This document shows positions 1-7,932 of a DNA stretch of 64,000 bases, one piece after another; position 1 is the first letter of the stretch; each line of letters opens with the position of its first letter. The notes below the pieces were generated by a model. That model saw only the letters and a program-made list of their open reading frames with translations, had not been told where the DNA came from and did not search any database. Made by a program: the position numbers and the translations under genes. The stretch comes from Kribbella flavida DSM 17836 (GTDB taxonomy: Bacteria; Actinomycetota; Actinomycetes; Propionibacteriales; Kribbellaceae). Location of the stretch: assembly GCF_000024345.1 (NCBI RefSeq), contig NC_013729.1, positions 1,550,001 through 1,614,000 on the forward strand, in the 5' to 3' direction.

Positions 1-722
1 CGGACTTCGTCGGCCGCCAGGTAGAGGGGCTGATCGTCGTACCGACCGGAGGCGCGGCCGACCACTTGAAGGGGACGCGGCTGGGGGACATCCCGCTGGT
101 CCTGGCGTCGCGAACGGTGCGCGGGCTGAAGGCGGACACCGTGCTCATCGACGACGTCAACGGGGCCTACGAGAGCACCAAACGGATTCTGGAAGCCGGG
201 CACACCAGAATCGGTTTCCTGGGCAACGTCATCTCGGTCGCCACCGCGAGCCGGCGGTACGAGGGCTTCTGCCAGGCCCTCGCCGAGTTCGGCATCGAGT
301 CCGACCCGGACCTGGTCACCCGAGGTCAGCAGGACGCCGCCGCCGCCCGCAAGGCGATGGAGGCGCTGCTGGCGCTCGACGATCCGCCCACCGCGGTGTT
401 CAGCACCAACAACCGCAACACGATCGGTGCGCTCGAAGCCATCGGGCAACGCCGCCTTCGTGACCCCAAGCTGTCGCCGCCCACCCTCATCGCCTTCGAC
501 GACGTGGAGCTGGCCCACCTGATGCAGGTTCCACTGCTGGTCGTCTCCCACGACCCCAGGGAACTCGGCGCCCAGGCCGCGCGGATGCTGTTCGAACGGC
601 TCGACCATCCCGAGCGCGCCAAGCGCGCACGCCTGATCGAGCTCCCGGTCGTCGTCGGCGACATCCTCAACCAGCACCGCGCCAAGCGCCGACGAGCCGC
701 TGGTGCTCGGCCTCTTCCTTGA
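1..722 (+). CDS. LacI-family transcriptional regulator, C-terminal part (5' end outside the window)
   Basis: The frame is open from base 3, so the gene starts upstream of the window and its DNA-binding head is not seen. The visible 239 codons are the periplasmic-binding-protein-like ligand domain of a LacI/GalR regulator: the strand VEGLIVVPTG, the core VLIDDVNGAYESTKRILEAG followed by RIGFLGN, the TAVFSTNN segment, and a late IAFDDVELAHLMQVPLLVV stretch. Members are usually sugar-responsive repressors. The C-terminus ends in a basic tail instead of the common LPTELIVRGS-type end. Its target is not visible. The next gene is an unrelated AraC regulator 112 bases downstream. Confidence 0.9.
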   Translation, partial: DFVGRQVEGLIVVPTGGAADHLKGTRLGDIPLVLASRTVRGLKADTVLIDDVNGAYESTKRILEAGHTRIGFLGNVISVATASRRYEGFCQALAEFGIESDPDLVTRGQQDAAAARKAMEALLALDDPPTAVFSTNNRNTIGALEAIGQRRLRDPKLSPPTLIAFDDVELAHLMQVPLLVVSHDPRELGAQAARMLFERLDHPERAKRARLIELPVVVGDILNQHRAKRRRAAGARPLP

Positions 723-834
723 GGACCACCTTGAGGCAGCGGACGCCCCGGGGTACCGGCCCCTGACCCGCAGGTGCCCGAGGACACCGACCTGGCCGTA
801 CCGGATCGCGTCGGACGAGTGCGATGCTGTGGGC

Positions 835-1674
835 GTGGAGTACGTGTCCAGAGTGCCCCGACCGCCGCTGGACGGGCTGATCGACGACCTCTACTACCTG
901 GAGGGTGCGCGGCCGTACGCCCGGCTGATGCTGCCGCCGGTGCCGGGGGCGTTGCTCATCGTCAACCTCGGGGAGCCGTTCCACATCCGTGCCGGCGCCG
1001 ACGTCGAGACGGCCGAGTACGCCGACGGCTGCGTGGTCACCATGCCCACCCGCGCGCTGGAGTTCGGCTACCCAGTCCGGACCCGGTCCGTCGGCGTGCA
1101 CTTCAAGCCGTGGGGGCCGGCACCGTTCCTGCCGATGCCCGCGGCCGAGCTGTGTGACCGTCCGGTGACGGTAGAGCAGGTGTGGGGCCGGCCCGCCGTC
1201 GCTGAGCTAAGAGACCGGCTGGCCGCAGCGGACGGACCACACGAGATGCTGACGCTGCTCGAGAAGGAGCTGATGCGACGGCTGTGCGAGACCCCCGGGT
1301 TGGGGCTGGTTCGCCAGACGAGCACCGTCATCGCGGCGGCCGGCGGGGCGGTGGCGATCGGCGACCTGAGCGCGGCAGCCGGTGTCAGCAGCACTCATCT
1401 GGCTCAGCGGTTCAAGGAGTTCGTCGGCGTCACGCCGAAGCGGCTGGCCCGCACCCACCGCTTCGCCGCCACCGTGTTCGCGATCGATCCCGCCGGACCG
1501 ATCGACTGGGGTGCCCTCGCCGCCGGCGCCGGCTACTTCGACCAGGCCCACTTCGGCCACGAGTTCCGGGCGTTCACCGGGCTCACGCCGACCCGGTACG
1601 TCGAAGTCCGGCGGCGATTTCTGCGCGAGCATCCCGGCCACGTGCTGGACAGCTGGCCGCTGCCGGCCGATTGA
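835..1674 (+). CDS. AraC-family helix-turn-helix regulator
   Basis: The 279-residue protein has an N-terminal cupin-like sensory half (LLIVNLGEPFHIRAG, then a VHFKPWGPAPF segment). The C-terminal half is an AraC double helix-turn-helix: first helix pair around VAIGDLSAAAGVSSTHLAQR, second around GAGYFDQAHFGHEFRAFTG and ending LTPTRYVEVRRRF. The frame is open further upstream, but homology begins only near GTG 835 (GTG 829 is an alternative). No strong Shine-Dalgarno sequence precedes either, so a leaderless start is possible. The gene is followed on the same strand by a DHFR-like reductase it might control; that link is inference. Confidence 0.85.
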   Translation: MEYVSRVPRPPLDGLIDDLYYLEGARPYARLMLPPVPGALLIVNLGEPFHIRAGADVETAEYADGCVVTMPTRALEFGYPVRTRSVGVHFKPWGPAPFLPMPAAELCDRPVTVEQVWGRPAVAELRDRLAAADGPHEMLTLLEKELMRRLCETPGLGLVRQTSTVIAAAGGAVAIGDLSAAAGVSSTHLAQRFKEFVGVTPKRLARTHRFAATVFAIDPAGPIDWGALAAGAGYFDQAHFGHEFRAFTGLTPTRYVEVRRRFLREHPGHVLDSWPLPAD

Positions 1675-1740
1675 TTTCTTACAAGAGCGACAGCTGACGA
1701 CACGCCAGTATGGGGACTCCCCCAAACAGAGGAGAGTCCC

Positions 1741-2322
1741 GTGGGCAAGGTGGTCATGTACAGCTCGGTGTCGGTGGACGGCTTCGTCGCGGACAGCAAC
1801 GATCAGCCCGGACCGCTGTTCGACTGGTTGTCCAGCGGTGACGTCCCGTTGGACGAGAGCGGCGAGCTGAAGGTGTCGCAGGTGTCCTACGACTACACCC
1901 GGGCGTACTGGGACCAGATCGGGGTGACACTCGTCGGCCGTCACGTCTTCGACCTGACGGGCGGCTGGGACGGGAAGCCTCCGGGTGGAATCGACCACGT
2001 GGTCGTCGTGACGCACCGACCGCCGCCCGAGGGCTGGGACTCCGCGGCGCCGTTTCACTTCGTCGACGGCGTCGAGGCAGCCATGGCGACGGCGCAGCAG
2101 CTTGCGGGTGACCGCGTGGTCGAGGTCGCCGCCGGCGACGTCGGTGGCCAGGTGCTTGCCGCGGGCCTGGTCGACGAGGTACGCATGGACGTCGTACCGG
2201 TCGTGCTCGGGTCCGGCAAGCGCTACTTCGGGTCGGTCGACGCGCAGCACCTGTTGGAGGATCCCGACGTGGTGAGTCAGGGCCACCGGGTGCTTCACCT
2301 GCGCTACCGGGTACGCCGTTGA
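1741..2322 (+). CDS. Dihydrofolate reductase family protein (RibD C-terminal domain type)
   Basis: A 193-residue protein opening MGKVVMYSSVSVDGFVAD, the signature of the RibD_C/DHFR-like superfamily that binds NADPH. Other family features are the LVGRHVFDLTGGW segment, the VVEVAAGDVGGQVLAAGLVD loop and the late VVPVVLGSGKRYFG strand. Such stand-alone proteins are reductases of unknown substrate and are not classical folate enzymes. The GTG start is set by an AGAGGAGAG ribosome binding site about ten bases upstream. It lies 66 bases after the AraC gene and may share its transcript. Confidence 0.88.
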   Translation: MGKVVMYSSVSVDGFVADSNDQPGPLFDWLSSGDVPLDESGELKVSQVSYDYTRAYWDQIGVTLVGRHVFDLTGGWDGKPPGGIDHVVVVTHRPPPEGWDSAAPFHFVDGVEAAMATAQQLAGDRVVEVAAGDVGGQVLAAGLVDEVRMDVVPVVLGSGKRYFGSVDAQHLLEDPDVVSQGHRVLHLRYRVRR

Positions 2323-2425
2323 CCGATGTGATCAGGTACGCGAAGAAGTCCGCGCACTATGCGCCTGACCGTCACGGACGGAACCCTTGTTGTCGACGCC
2401 CACGGGGTGACCGCCGAGCCCGGCC

Positions 2426-3877
2426 CTACTGCGGTGCCTGGAAGCCGCCGATCCTTGGCTCGAGCAGTTCGGCCAGTCGTAGCGGGGTGCGGTCCTCGAA
2501 CGTCGGGCCGATGAGCTGCACTCCGACCGGCAGGCCGTCGGGGGACAGGCCCGCCGGTACGGCGGTGGCGGGCAGGCCGGGCATGGTGGCCAGACCGGCC
2601 CAGACGAGTTGGTCGAAGAACGGGTACTCGACGCCGTCGATGTCGATCCGGCGTTCCAGCAGATCGGGGTTGGGGTCGTGCGGGAACGCGGGCGTCGGCG
2701 TGATCGGGCACACCACGGCGTCGAACTCGGCGAAGAGCTGCCGCCAGCCGTGGCGGTGCAGCTCCCGGCGGCTGTTCGCTTCCATCCAGTCGCGGTGGCT
2801 GAACACCATCCCGCGCAGCCGCGCCGCGTCGAGGCTTCGGTCGTCGGCGCTCAGTCCAGCGGCGCGGGCCTGCAGTTGCTCGTACGCTTCGATGGGAAAA
2901 CGCGCGACAGAGCCCGAGACCAGCAACTGCAGGTAGAGCGTCCCTGCTTCGGCCAGGTCGGGTAGCAGGGGACTGTGCCGTACGACGTGAGCGCCGCCGT
3001 CGACGAGGGCGTCGGCCACCCGGTTCACGCCGGCCCGGACAGCGGCCCCGGTCGGGATGAGCGGATGCTCGTCGAGGACCAGGACCCGGAAGTCGCTCAG
3101 CCGCTGGTGGCGTGCGGGCGGCAAGCTCAGGTCGTACGCCACGCCGAGCGTCAGCGGGTCCGGCCCGGCCATGACGTCGAGCAGGAGCGTGAGGTCGCGG
3201 GCGGTGCGCGCCATCGGACCGACGACGGCGAGGTCGAGCTCGACCGGCAAGGCCGGTCCGGGCGGCGCGACCATACCGCGCGGCGCCACCAGCCCGAGGG
3301 TCGGCTTGTGCGCGTACACACCACAGAAATGCGCGGGCGTGCGCAACGAACCGCCGATGTCGGAGCCGATGGACAACGCGCCGAAGCCGGCCGCCAGGGC
3401 CGCCGCCGATCCGCCGGAGGAGCCGCCCGGCGTACGGGCGTGATTCCACGGGTTGTTGGTCGTGCCGTAGATCTCGTTGAAGCTCTGCAGATCCTGCAAC
3501 CCCAACGGCACATTGGTCTTACCGAGCAGCACCGCGCCGGCGGCCCGGAGCCGCGACACCTGGACCGCGTCCTCGGCCGGCACATGGGCCCGGTACTGCG
3601 GCATGCCCCACGTCGTGGGCAGCCCGGCGATGTCGTACGACTCCTTGACCGTCACCGGAACACCCAGCAGTGGACGGTCCTCGCCACCGGCCCGCGCCGC
3701 ATCGGCCGAGCGCGCCGCGGCCCGCGCACGGTCGAAGTCCGGTACGCAGATCGCGTTGATCACTTCGTCCTCGCGTTCGATCCGGGTGATCGCCTGCTCG
3801 GTCAGTTCCACCGACGTCACTTCACCGGCGCGCAGGGCAACTAGGAGTTGTTCGGCCGTTCGAAGATTCCATTCCAT
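2426..3877 (-). CDS. Amidase (amidase signature family)
   Basis: A 483-residue amidase signature enzyme that hydrolyses C-N amide bonds. The Ser-cisSer-Lys triad is visible: the lysine in VPVTVKESYD, the GGSSGGSAAA loop with the cis-serine, and the nucleophilic serine in GSDIGGSLRTPA. Length matches the family. The start ATG 3877 gives the usual N-terminus (MEWNLRTAEQLLVALRAGEV); the frame continues upstream without homology. No signal peptide is seen, so it is probably cytoplasmic. The substrate cannot be told. It converges on the DHFR-like gene and its start lies 70 bases from the stop-side neighbour HxlR gene, which reads in the same direction. Confidence 0.92.
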   Translation of the reverse strand: MEWNLRTAEQLLVALRAGEVTSVELTEQAITRIEREDEVINAICVPDFDRARAAARSADAARAGGEDRPLLGVPVTVKESYDIAGLPTTWGMPQYRAHVPAEDAVQVSRLRAAGAVLLGKTNVPLGLQDLQSFNEIYGTTNNPWNHARTPGGSSGGSAAALAAGFGALSIGSDIGGSLRTPAHFCGVYAHKPTLGLVAPRGMVAPPGPALPVELDLAVVGPMARTARDLTLLLDVMAGPDPLTLGVAYDLSLPPARHQRLSDFRVLVLDEHPLIPTGAAVRAGVNRVADALVDGGAHVVRHSPLLPDLAEAGTLYLQLLVSGSVARFPIEAYEQLQARAAGLSADDRSLDAARLRGMVFSHRDWMEANSRRELHRHGWRQLFAEFDAVVCPITPTPAFPHDPNPDLLERRIDIDGVEYPFFDQLVWAGLATMPGLPATAVPAGLSPDGLPVGVQLIGPTFEDRTPLRLAELLEPRIGGFQAPQ

Positions 3878-3946
3878 GCGTCGGACCGTATTGGCCCCTC
3901 GGCGAGGCCATAAAATGCCGATTTGCACCAGCACCACCGCCCCCGA

Positions 3947-4321
3947 TCACACCTCGTCGTCGGCGTCCTTCTCGTGGCGGGCCCGGGCGGCTTCGATGGC
4001 GGGGACGTGTTGTTCGGCCCAGAGCCGTACGGCGCGGAGCGGGACGAGCAGGGAGCGTCCCAGTGGGGTCAGGGCGTACTCGACGTGCGGCGGGTTTTCG
4101 GCGTACTCGTGCCGGCTGATCAGGCCGTCGGCTTCCAGGGAGCGCAGGGTCTCGGTCAGGACCTTCGGGGTGATGCCCTGGATGTGGGCTTTGAGGTCGG
4201 TGAAGCGGCGAGGGCCGTCGTCGAGGGCGTTGACGACGAACACGGTCCAGCGGGCGCCGATGCGGTGCAGCACGGTTCGGCTCGGACAGGTCGCCGCCAT
4301 CACGTTGTAGGCCTTGCCCAT
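3947..4321 (-). CDS. HxlR-family transcriptional regulator
   Basis: A 124-residue winged-helix regulator of the HxlR/MarR-like type: MAATCPSRTVLHRIGARWTV start with the characteristic early cysteine, then RRFTDLKAHIQGITPKVLTE (recognition helix) and LEADGLISR wing. HxlR proteins sense electrophiles or redox state through that cysteine and often repress a divergent oxidoreductase gene. That is the arrangement here, with an SDR-like gene starting 82 bases away on the other strand and a perfect palindrome in between. Confidence 0.9.
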   Translation of the reverse strand: MGKAYNVMAATCPSRTVLHRIGARWTVFVVNALDDGPRRFTDLKAHIQGITPKVLTETLRSLEADGLISRHEYAENPPHVEYALTPLGRSLLVPLRAVRLWAEQHVPAIEAARARHEKDADDEV

Positions 4322-4343
4322 GGGTGCTCCCAGTTCCGTTGTA

Positions 4344-4355
4344 GATACCGGTATC
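4344..4355. promoter_or_regulatory. Perfect 12-bp palindrome between divergent HxlR and SDR-like genes
   Basis: GATACCGGTATC is a perfect palindrome lying in the short divergent gap, 23 bases from the HxlR start and 48 from the SDR-like start. Position and symmetry make it the best candidate for the HxlR operator controlling both genes. That role is inference. Confidence 0.5.
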
Positions 4356-4402
4356 AAATCCATACCGTGAGGATCCGATCCTACGAGAGGGAGTGACGAG
4401 AA

Positions 4403-5107
4403 ATGGAACGGATCCTGGTCATCGGTGGTGCACGGGCGCTGGGGGCAGCGGTCGCGCGGCGAGCGGTGAACGACGGCTACGAGGTGGTGATCGGCGCACG
4501 TGATCCGGCGGCCGCCGAGGGGCCGGCGGCCGAGATCGACGCGACGGCACTGCGTATCGATCTGCAGGACGAGACGACGATCGCCGCCGCGGCCAGGCAA
4601 CTCGCGGACGGCGTCGACCACATCGTGACGACCGGTTCGGCGCCGCACGACGTACGGGCTGTCGCACTGGATCACGACAAGCTGCTGACTGCGTTCACGG
4701 CGAAGGTGATCGGACCGCTGCTGGTCGCCAAGCACTTCGCGCCGCTGCTGCGACCGAACGGGTCGGTCGTGTTGTTCTCGGGAGTCGTCGGATGGCGGCC
4801 CGGCCCCGGCTCGCTGGTCAAGGGGGTGACCAACGGCGCGGTCGAGTACGTCGCCCGCCATCTCGCGGCGGACCTCGCCCCGGTGCGGGTCAACGCCATC
4901 TCGCCCGGTGTCGTCGACTCGGGTGCTTGGGACCGGTTGGGCGACGGCAAGGCAGGCTTGCTGAGCAGGAGCGCCGCCGGAACGCTGGTCGGACGGTACG
5001 GCGAGTCCGACGACGTCGTCGACGCGGTGATGTGGCTACTCCGCGCGGGCTTCGTCTCCGGCGAGACGATCCACCTCGAGGGCGGCGCCCGCCACAAGTT
5101 CTCCTGA
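4403..5107 (+). CDS. SDR-fold NAD(P)-binding protein lacking the catalytic Tyr-Lys pair
   Basis: A 234-residue Rossmann-fold protein with an N-terminal dinucleotide loop (VIGGARALGAAVA), a TGSAPHD segment, a VNAISPGVVDSGAW strand and the C-terminal GETIHLEGGARHKFS end typical of SDR enzymes. Counting 13 residues from the serine in VLFSGVVG reaches valine where the catalytic tyrosine should be, and the lysine position is threonine (region PGSLVKGVTNGA). The protein therefore may bind a nucleotide without normal SDR catalysis. A GAGAGGGAG site precedes ATG 4403. It is divergent from the HxlR gene and probably controlled by it. Confidence 0.85.
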   Translation: MERILVIGGARALGAAVARRAVNDGYEVVIGARDPAAAEGPAAEIDATALRIDLQDETTIAAAARQLADGVDHIVTTGSAPHDVRAVALDHDKLLTAFTAKVIGPLLVAKHFAPLLRPNGSVVLFSGVVGWRPGPGSLVKGVTNGAVEYVARHLAADLAPVRVNAISPGVVDSGAWDRLGDGKAGLLSRSAAGTLVGRYGESDDVVDAVMWLLRAGFVSGETIHLEGGARHKFS

Positions 5108-5183
5108 CCTCCCGCGAGCCCGTCGGCTGCTGAGCACCTCCGCGCCGCAAGTGCCCTGGGAGGTCGCTCGCTGTCAGGTGCTC

Positions 5184-5216
5184 GGCAACCCCGCGGGGAC
5201 CTGCGGACCCTGTTAG
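5184..5216 (+). promoter_or_regulatory. Possible ECF-type autoregulatory promoter
   Basis: GGCAACC at 5184-5190 and TGTTAG at 5211-5216 have the spacing and flavour of ECF promoters (a AAC-containing -35 element). They lie directly before the sigma factor start at 5219, which would give an almost leaderless transcript. This is weak pattern evidence only. Confidence 0.25.
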
Positions 5217-5218
5217 GT

Positions 5219-5842
5219 ATGACCATGACATCGAGGCGGCCGGACAAGCCGCCTCCTGCCGTGCCGCCGGGGCCGTCCGACCACGAGTTGTGGGACGCCC
5301 TGCGCCGCTGCGAGCCGGCCGCCCTGGGAGAACTGTTCAGCCGGTACTCCGGGGTCGTGCACGCGTACGCCGTACGTCATACCGGCTCCTACGGGTCCGC
5401 GGACGACGCGGTGCAGGCGACCTTCATCACGGCGTGGCGGCAGTTCAGCCGGTCGGATCCTGGGCCGTTGCTCCAGGACAGCGCGCGAGCGTGGTTGCTG
5501 ACGATTGCGCGCAACGAACTCCGCAACACCACCCGGGCCAAGCGGCGGCTGGCGCAGTTCGTGAGTCGACAGCCGCTGCCGCTGCACCACCCGGACCACG
5601 CGGACACCGTCGCCGCCAGGCTCGACTCGGAGCGGCACATCCAGGCCGTGCGAACTGCCTTGAAACGACTCCCGGCGCACGAGCGGGAGACGGTCGAACT
5701 CGTCTACTGGGCGGAGCTGCCGCTCGCCGAGGCTGCCGCGGTCCTGGGGGTCGCCGAGGGGACCGTCAAGGCGCGGCTCTCCCGCGCCCGGCGCCGGCTG
5801 CCTGCTCTGCTCGACCACACCGGACCGGAGGAGGCCCGATGA
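5219..5842 (+). CDS. ECF-type RNA polymerase sigma factor
   Basis: A 207-residue sigma-70 factor with only regions 2 and 4. Region 2 includes LGELFSRYSGVVHAYAVR and the ADDAVQATFITAWRQF core-binding helix. Region 4 includes LPAHERETVELVYWAELPLA and the helix-turn-helix AAVLGVAEGTVKARLSRARR. The proline-rich first 20 residues are probably disordered. The start may be ATG 5219 or ATG 5225. The stop codon overlaps the next start by four bases (ATGA), so the membrane protein behind it is translationally coupled and is the probable anti-sigma factor. Confidence 0.92.
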   Translation: MTMTSRRPDKPPPAVPPGPSDHELWDALRRCEPAALGELFSRYSGVVHAYAVRHTGSYGSADDAVQATFITAWRQFSRSDPGPLLQDSARAWLLTIARNELRNTTRAKRRLAQFVSRQPLPLHHPDHADTVAARLDSERHIQAVRTALKRLPAHERETVELVYWAELPLAEAAAVLGVAEGTVKARLSRARRRLPALLDHTGPEEAR

Positions 5843-6729
5843 ACCTCAGTACCCCACCGCCGGTCGAAGAACTCGACCGGGACTACGCGGACCAGCTCCG
5901 CGCCGAACTGGTGAAGAACGCCCGGCGCGGCCAGCGCAAGGGTTCCGTCTGGGCACCGGTGATCGCCGCAGCCTGCGGAATCGCCGTCATCACCACCGGC
6001 GTGGTCGTCCTCGCCCAGCCGGACGACAGGCCAGGCCCTTCGGCGGCCACCCCGTCGACCTCCTCCCCGAGCCCTGCCAAAGTACAGAAGGTGCCTGCCG
6101 GCAGTTCGCCGCGGGTGTCGCTCGACCTGGGCCCGGCCTCCGCCGCCGACGCCAAGGAAGCCGCCCGGAAGTGCCTTGCGCACCGCGGGGGCCACAACGG
6201 CGCACCGAACTCGGCTCAGCCGGCCGACGCCGAGACGGCGACGGTGCATCAGGCACGCTGGCTGAAGGTGCTGCCCGGTGAACACGGCAAGCTGCGACCG
6301 GCGAGAGACAGGATGCTCGCGCAGACCCTGACCACCCGGGAGGGCGTCTGGGCCCTGTGTCTGGACTCGGACCTTTACCAGGTGTTCGACCCGGCCAGGG
6401 CAGGGATCCCGTTCGAGCAGAGCGTGTCTCTCAACGCAGCCGAGCCGATCAACGGTCAGTGGACGATCGCGGAGGTTCCGCACGGCCGGTCCACCGTGCT
6501 CTTCGCCGACTTCAGCTTCGTCACCATGCCCGACGTGGCGCGGGTCGAGGTGAGGATCCGGTGGACGGGCGGCGCCTCACCCTGGTACGGCGTACCGGTG
6601 GTGGCGGGCGGCGGCTACGTGGCCGCGTCGCAACCGGGCGCGGTCCACCGACGCGGGCAGATGGAGATCGACTTCCGTACCTTCGACAAAGCCGGCCGGC
6701 AGACCTTCGCCGGCGTCGAGTACGGGTAG
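5839..6729 (+). CDS. Single-pass membrane protein, probable anti-sigma partner of the ECF factor
   Basis: A 296-residue protein: cytoplasmic head of about 38 residues, one membrane helix near 39-60 (VWAPVIAAACGIAVITTGVV), a Pro/Ser/Thr-rich linker, then an extracytoplasmic domain with no recognised fold. The head is short and lacks the zinc-binding HxxxCxxC motif of ZAS anti-sigma factors. Overlap with the sigma gene and the topology support an anti-sigma or signal-sensing role; this is inference. The outer domain contains several WT/WY-rich strands suggesting a beta structure. A strong terminator follows. Confidence 0.7.
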   Translation: MNLSTPPPVEELDRDYADQLRAELVKNARRGQRKGSVWAPVIAAACGIAVITTGVVVLAQPDDRPGPSAATPSTSSPSPAKVQKVPAGSSPRVSLDLGPASAADAKEAARKCLAHRGGHNGAPNSAQPADAETATVHQARWLKVLPGEHGKLRPARDRMLAQTLTTREGVWALCLDSDLYQVFDPARAGIPFEQSVSLNAAEPINGQWTIAEVPHGRSTVLFADFSFVTMPDVARVEVRIRWTGGASPWYGVPVVAGGGYVAASQPGAVHRRGQMEIDFRTFDKAGRQTFAGVEYG

Positions 6730-6736
6730 CCGACCT

Positions 6737-6771
6737 GCCGGTCGGACCACTCTGGGGGTGGTCCGACCGGC
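6737..6771 (+). terminator. Strong hairpin terminator after the sigma/anti-sigma pair
   Basis: A perfect 14-bp stem (GCCGGTCGGACCAC paired with GTGGTCCGACCGGC) around a seven-base loop starts eight bases after the stop codon. There is no T-run, as is usual in high-GC actinobacteria. Confidence 0.85.
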
Positions 6772-6921
6772 GACTTCGGCTGCGGAGGGGTCAGCCGAGG
6801 CCGCCGCCCGTGCGCGATGTGAAAGGACCGGGCCGGAGAAGGCCGGACGGGCCAGTTCACGCCCTGTGTCGTTCGATCCGCCGTGGTGAGCACCACGGCC
6901 GCCACGCGAAGCAGGCCGGTT

Positions 6922-7659
6922 TCACTGCTCGAACAGCATCGCCGTGGTGCCGGCGTCGACGAAGAGCTCGACTCCGGTGATCGACCGGGCCTCCGGCGAG
7001 AGCAGGAAGGCAACGGCGTTGCCGATGTCGGTCGGCTCGATCGCGGCCGGCAGCATCTGCTTGGTCCCGACGAAGTCGGCGAGCAGATGTTCGTTGCCCG
7101 GGGCCTCGACCGCGCCGGGGTGCACGATATTGCACCGGATGTTCTGCCTGCCGTAGTCCCGCGCGATGCCCCGGGTCAGCGCGGCGAGCGCCGCCTTGGT
7201 CGCGGCGTACAAGGTGAACGTCTCGGCGGCTCCCGCCGCGTGCACGGAGCCGATGTTCACGATGCTGCCGCCGCCGGTGGCCAGCATGACCGGCACCACC
7301 TCCCGGATGCAGGTCCACGGCCCGCGGTAGTTGATCGCGTGCAGCCGATCGAACTCCTCCGGCGTCGCCGCCGCGCCCGGCTTGCGCAGCCCCACCCCCG
7401 CGCTGTTGACCAAGGCATCGATCCGCCCGTACGCGTCCGCGGTCGCCGCCACGACGTTCCGCACCGAGCCGGCATCGGTGACGTCCAGGCTCATCTCTAC
7501 CGCGGTAGCTCCTGCTGCCCGCAGCTCCTCGGCCACCGCCTTCGCCGCACCGAGGTCCTGATCCGCAACCACCACGGTCCACCCCTTGGCCGCCAGCACC
7601 CGGCAGATCCCCCCACCGATCCGCGCCCCGCCCCCACCCGTGACAAGACAAACCCGCAT
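6922..7659 (-). CDS. SDR family oxidoreductase
   Basis: A 245-residue classical short-chain dehydrogenase: cofactor loop TGGGGARIGGGICRVLA, acidic residue after the second strand (VVVADQD, suggesting NAD preference), NSAG motif, and the catalytic triad in IGSVHAAG...LYAATK with the correct 13-residue Ser-Tyr spacing. It ends in VELFVDAGTTAM. The start ATG 7659 is the first methionine of the fold; the frame is open far upstream only by chance. The substrate is unknown. It is transcribed away from the RHS gene. Confidence 0.9.
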   Translation of the reverse strand: MRVCLVTGGGGARIGGGICRVLAAKGWTVVVADQDLGAAKAVAEELRAAGATAVEMSLDVTDAGSVRNVVAATADAYGRIDALVNSAGVGLRKPGAAATPEEFDRLHAINYRGPWTCIREVVPVMLATGGGSIVNIGSVHAAGAAETFTLYAATKAALAALTRGIARDYGRQNIRCNIVHPGAVEAPGNEHLLADFVGTKQMLPAAIEPTDIGNAVAFLLSPEARSITGVELFVDAGTTAMLFEQ

Positions 7660-7932
7660 CCCCGTACACCCTCCGTCGTCGTCGATGGTCGCCCCGATTC
7701 CATCAGACCGACGATCTCGTGCCTTCGGACGCCGGCACTGGGCATGCAGTGGCACCCACTGACCAGGACGCCGTCGGGACCTGGGAGCACCCCTCGAATG
7801 CGGTCGTGTATGCGCTGGACAGCCCACTTGCACGTTGATGCAAAGCGGTCGCTTCCGCGTTGACTTCGTTGCACCGTCCTCGTTGACTTTGCCGCAACAT
7901 CGCTCGGGGGAGCGAATGCTGGGGGTGGCGCC

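Noticed and set aside
7660..7932. Repeated GTTGA(C/T) units before the RHS gene (for example CGTTGACTT)
   Set aside because: Three loosely spaced short matches are not enough to claim a promoter array or operator.
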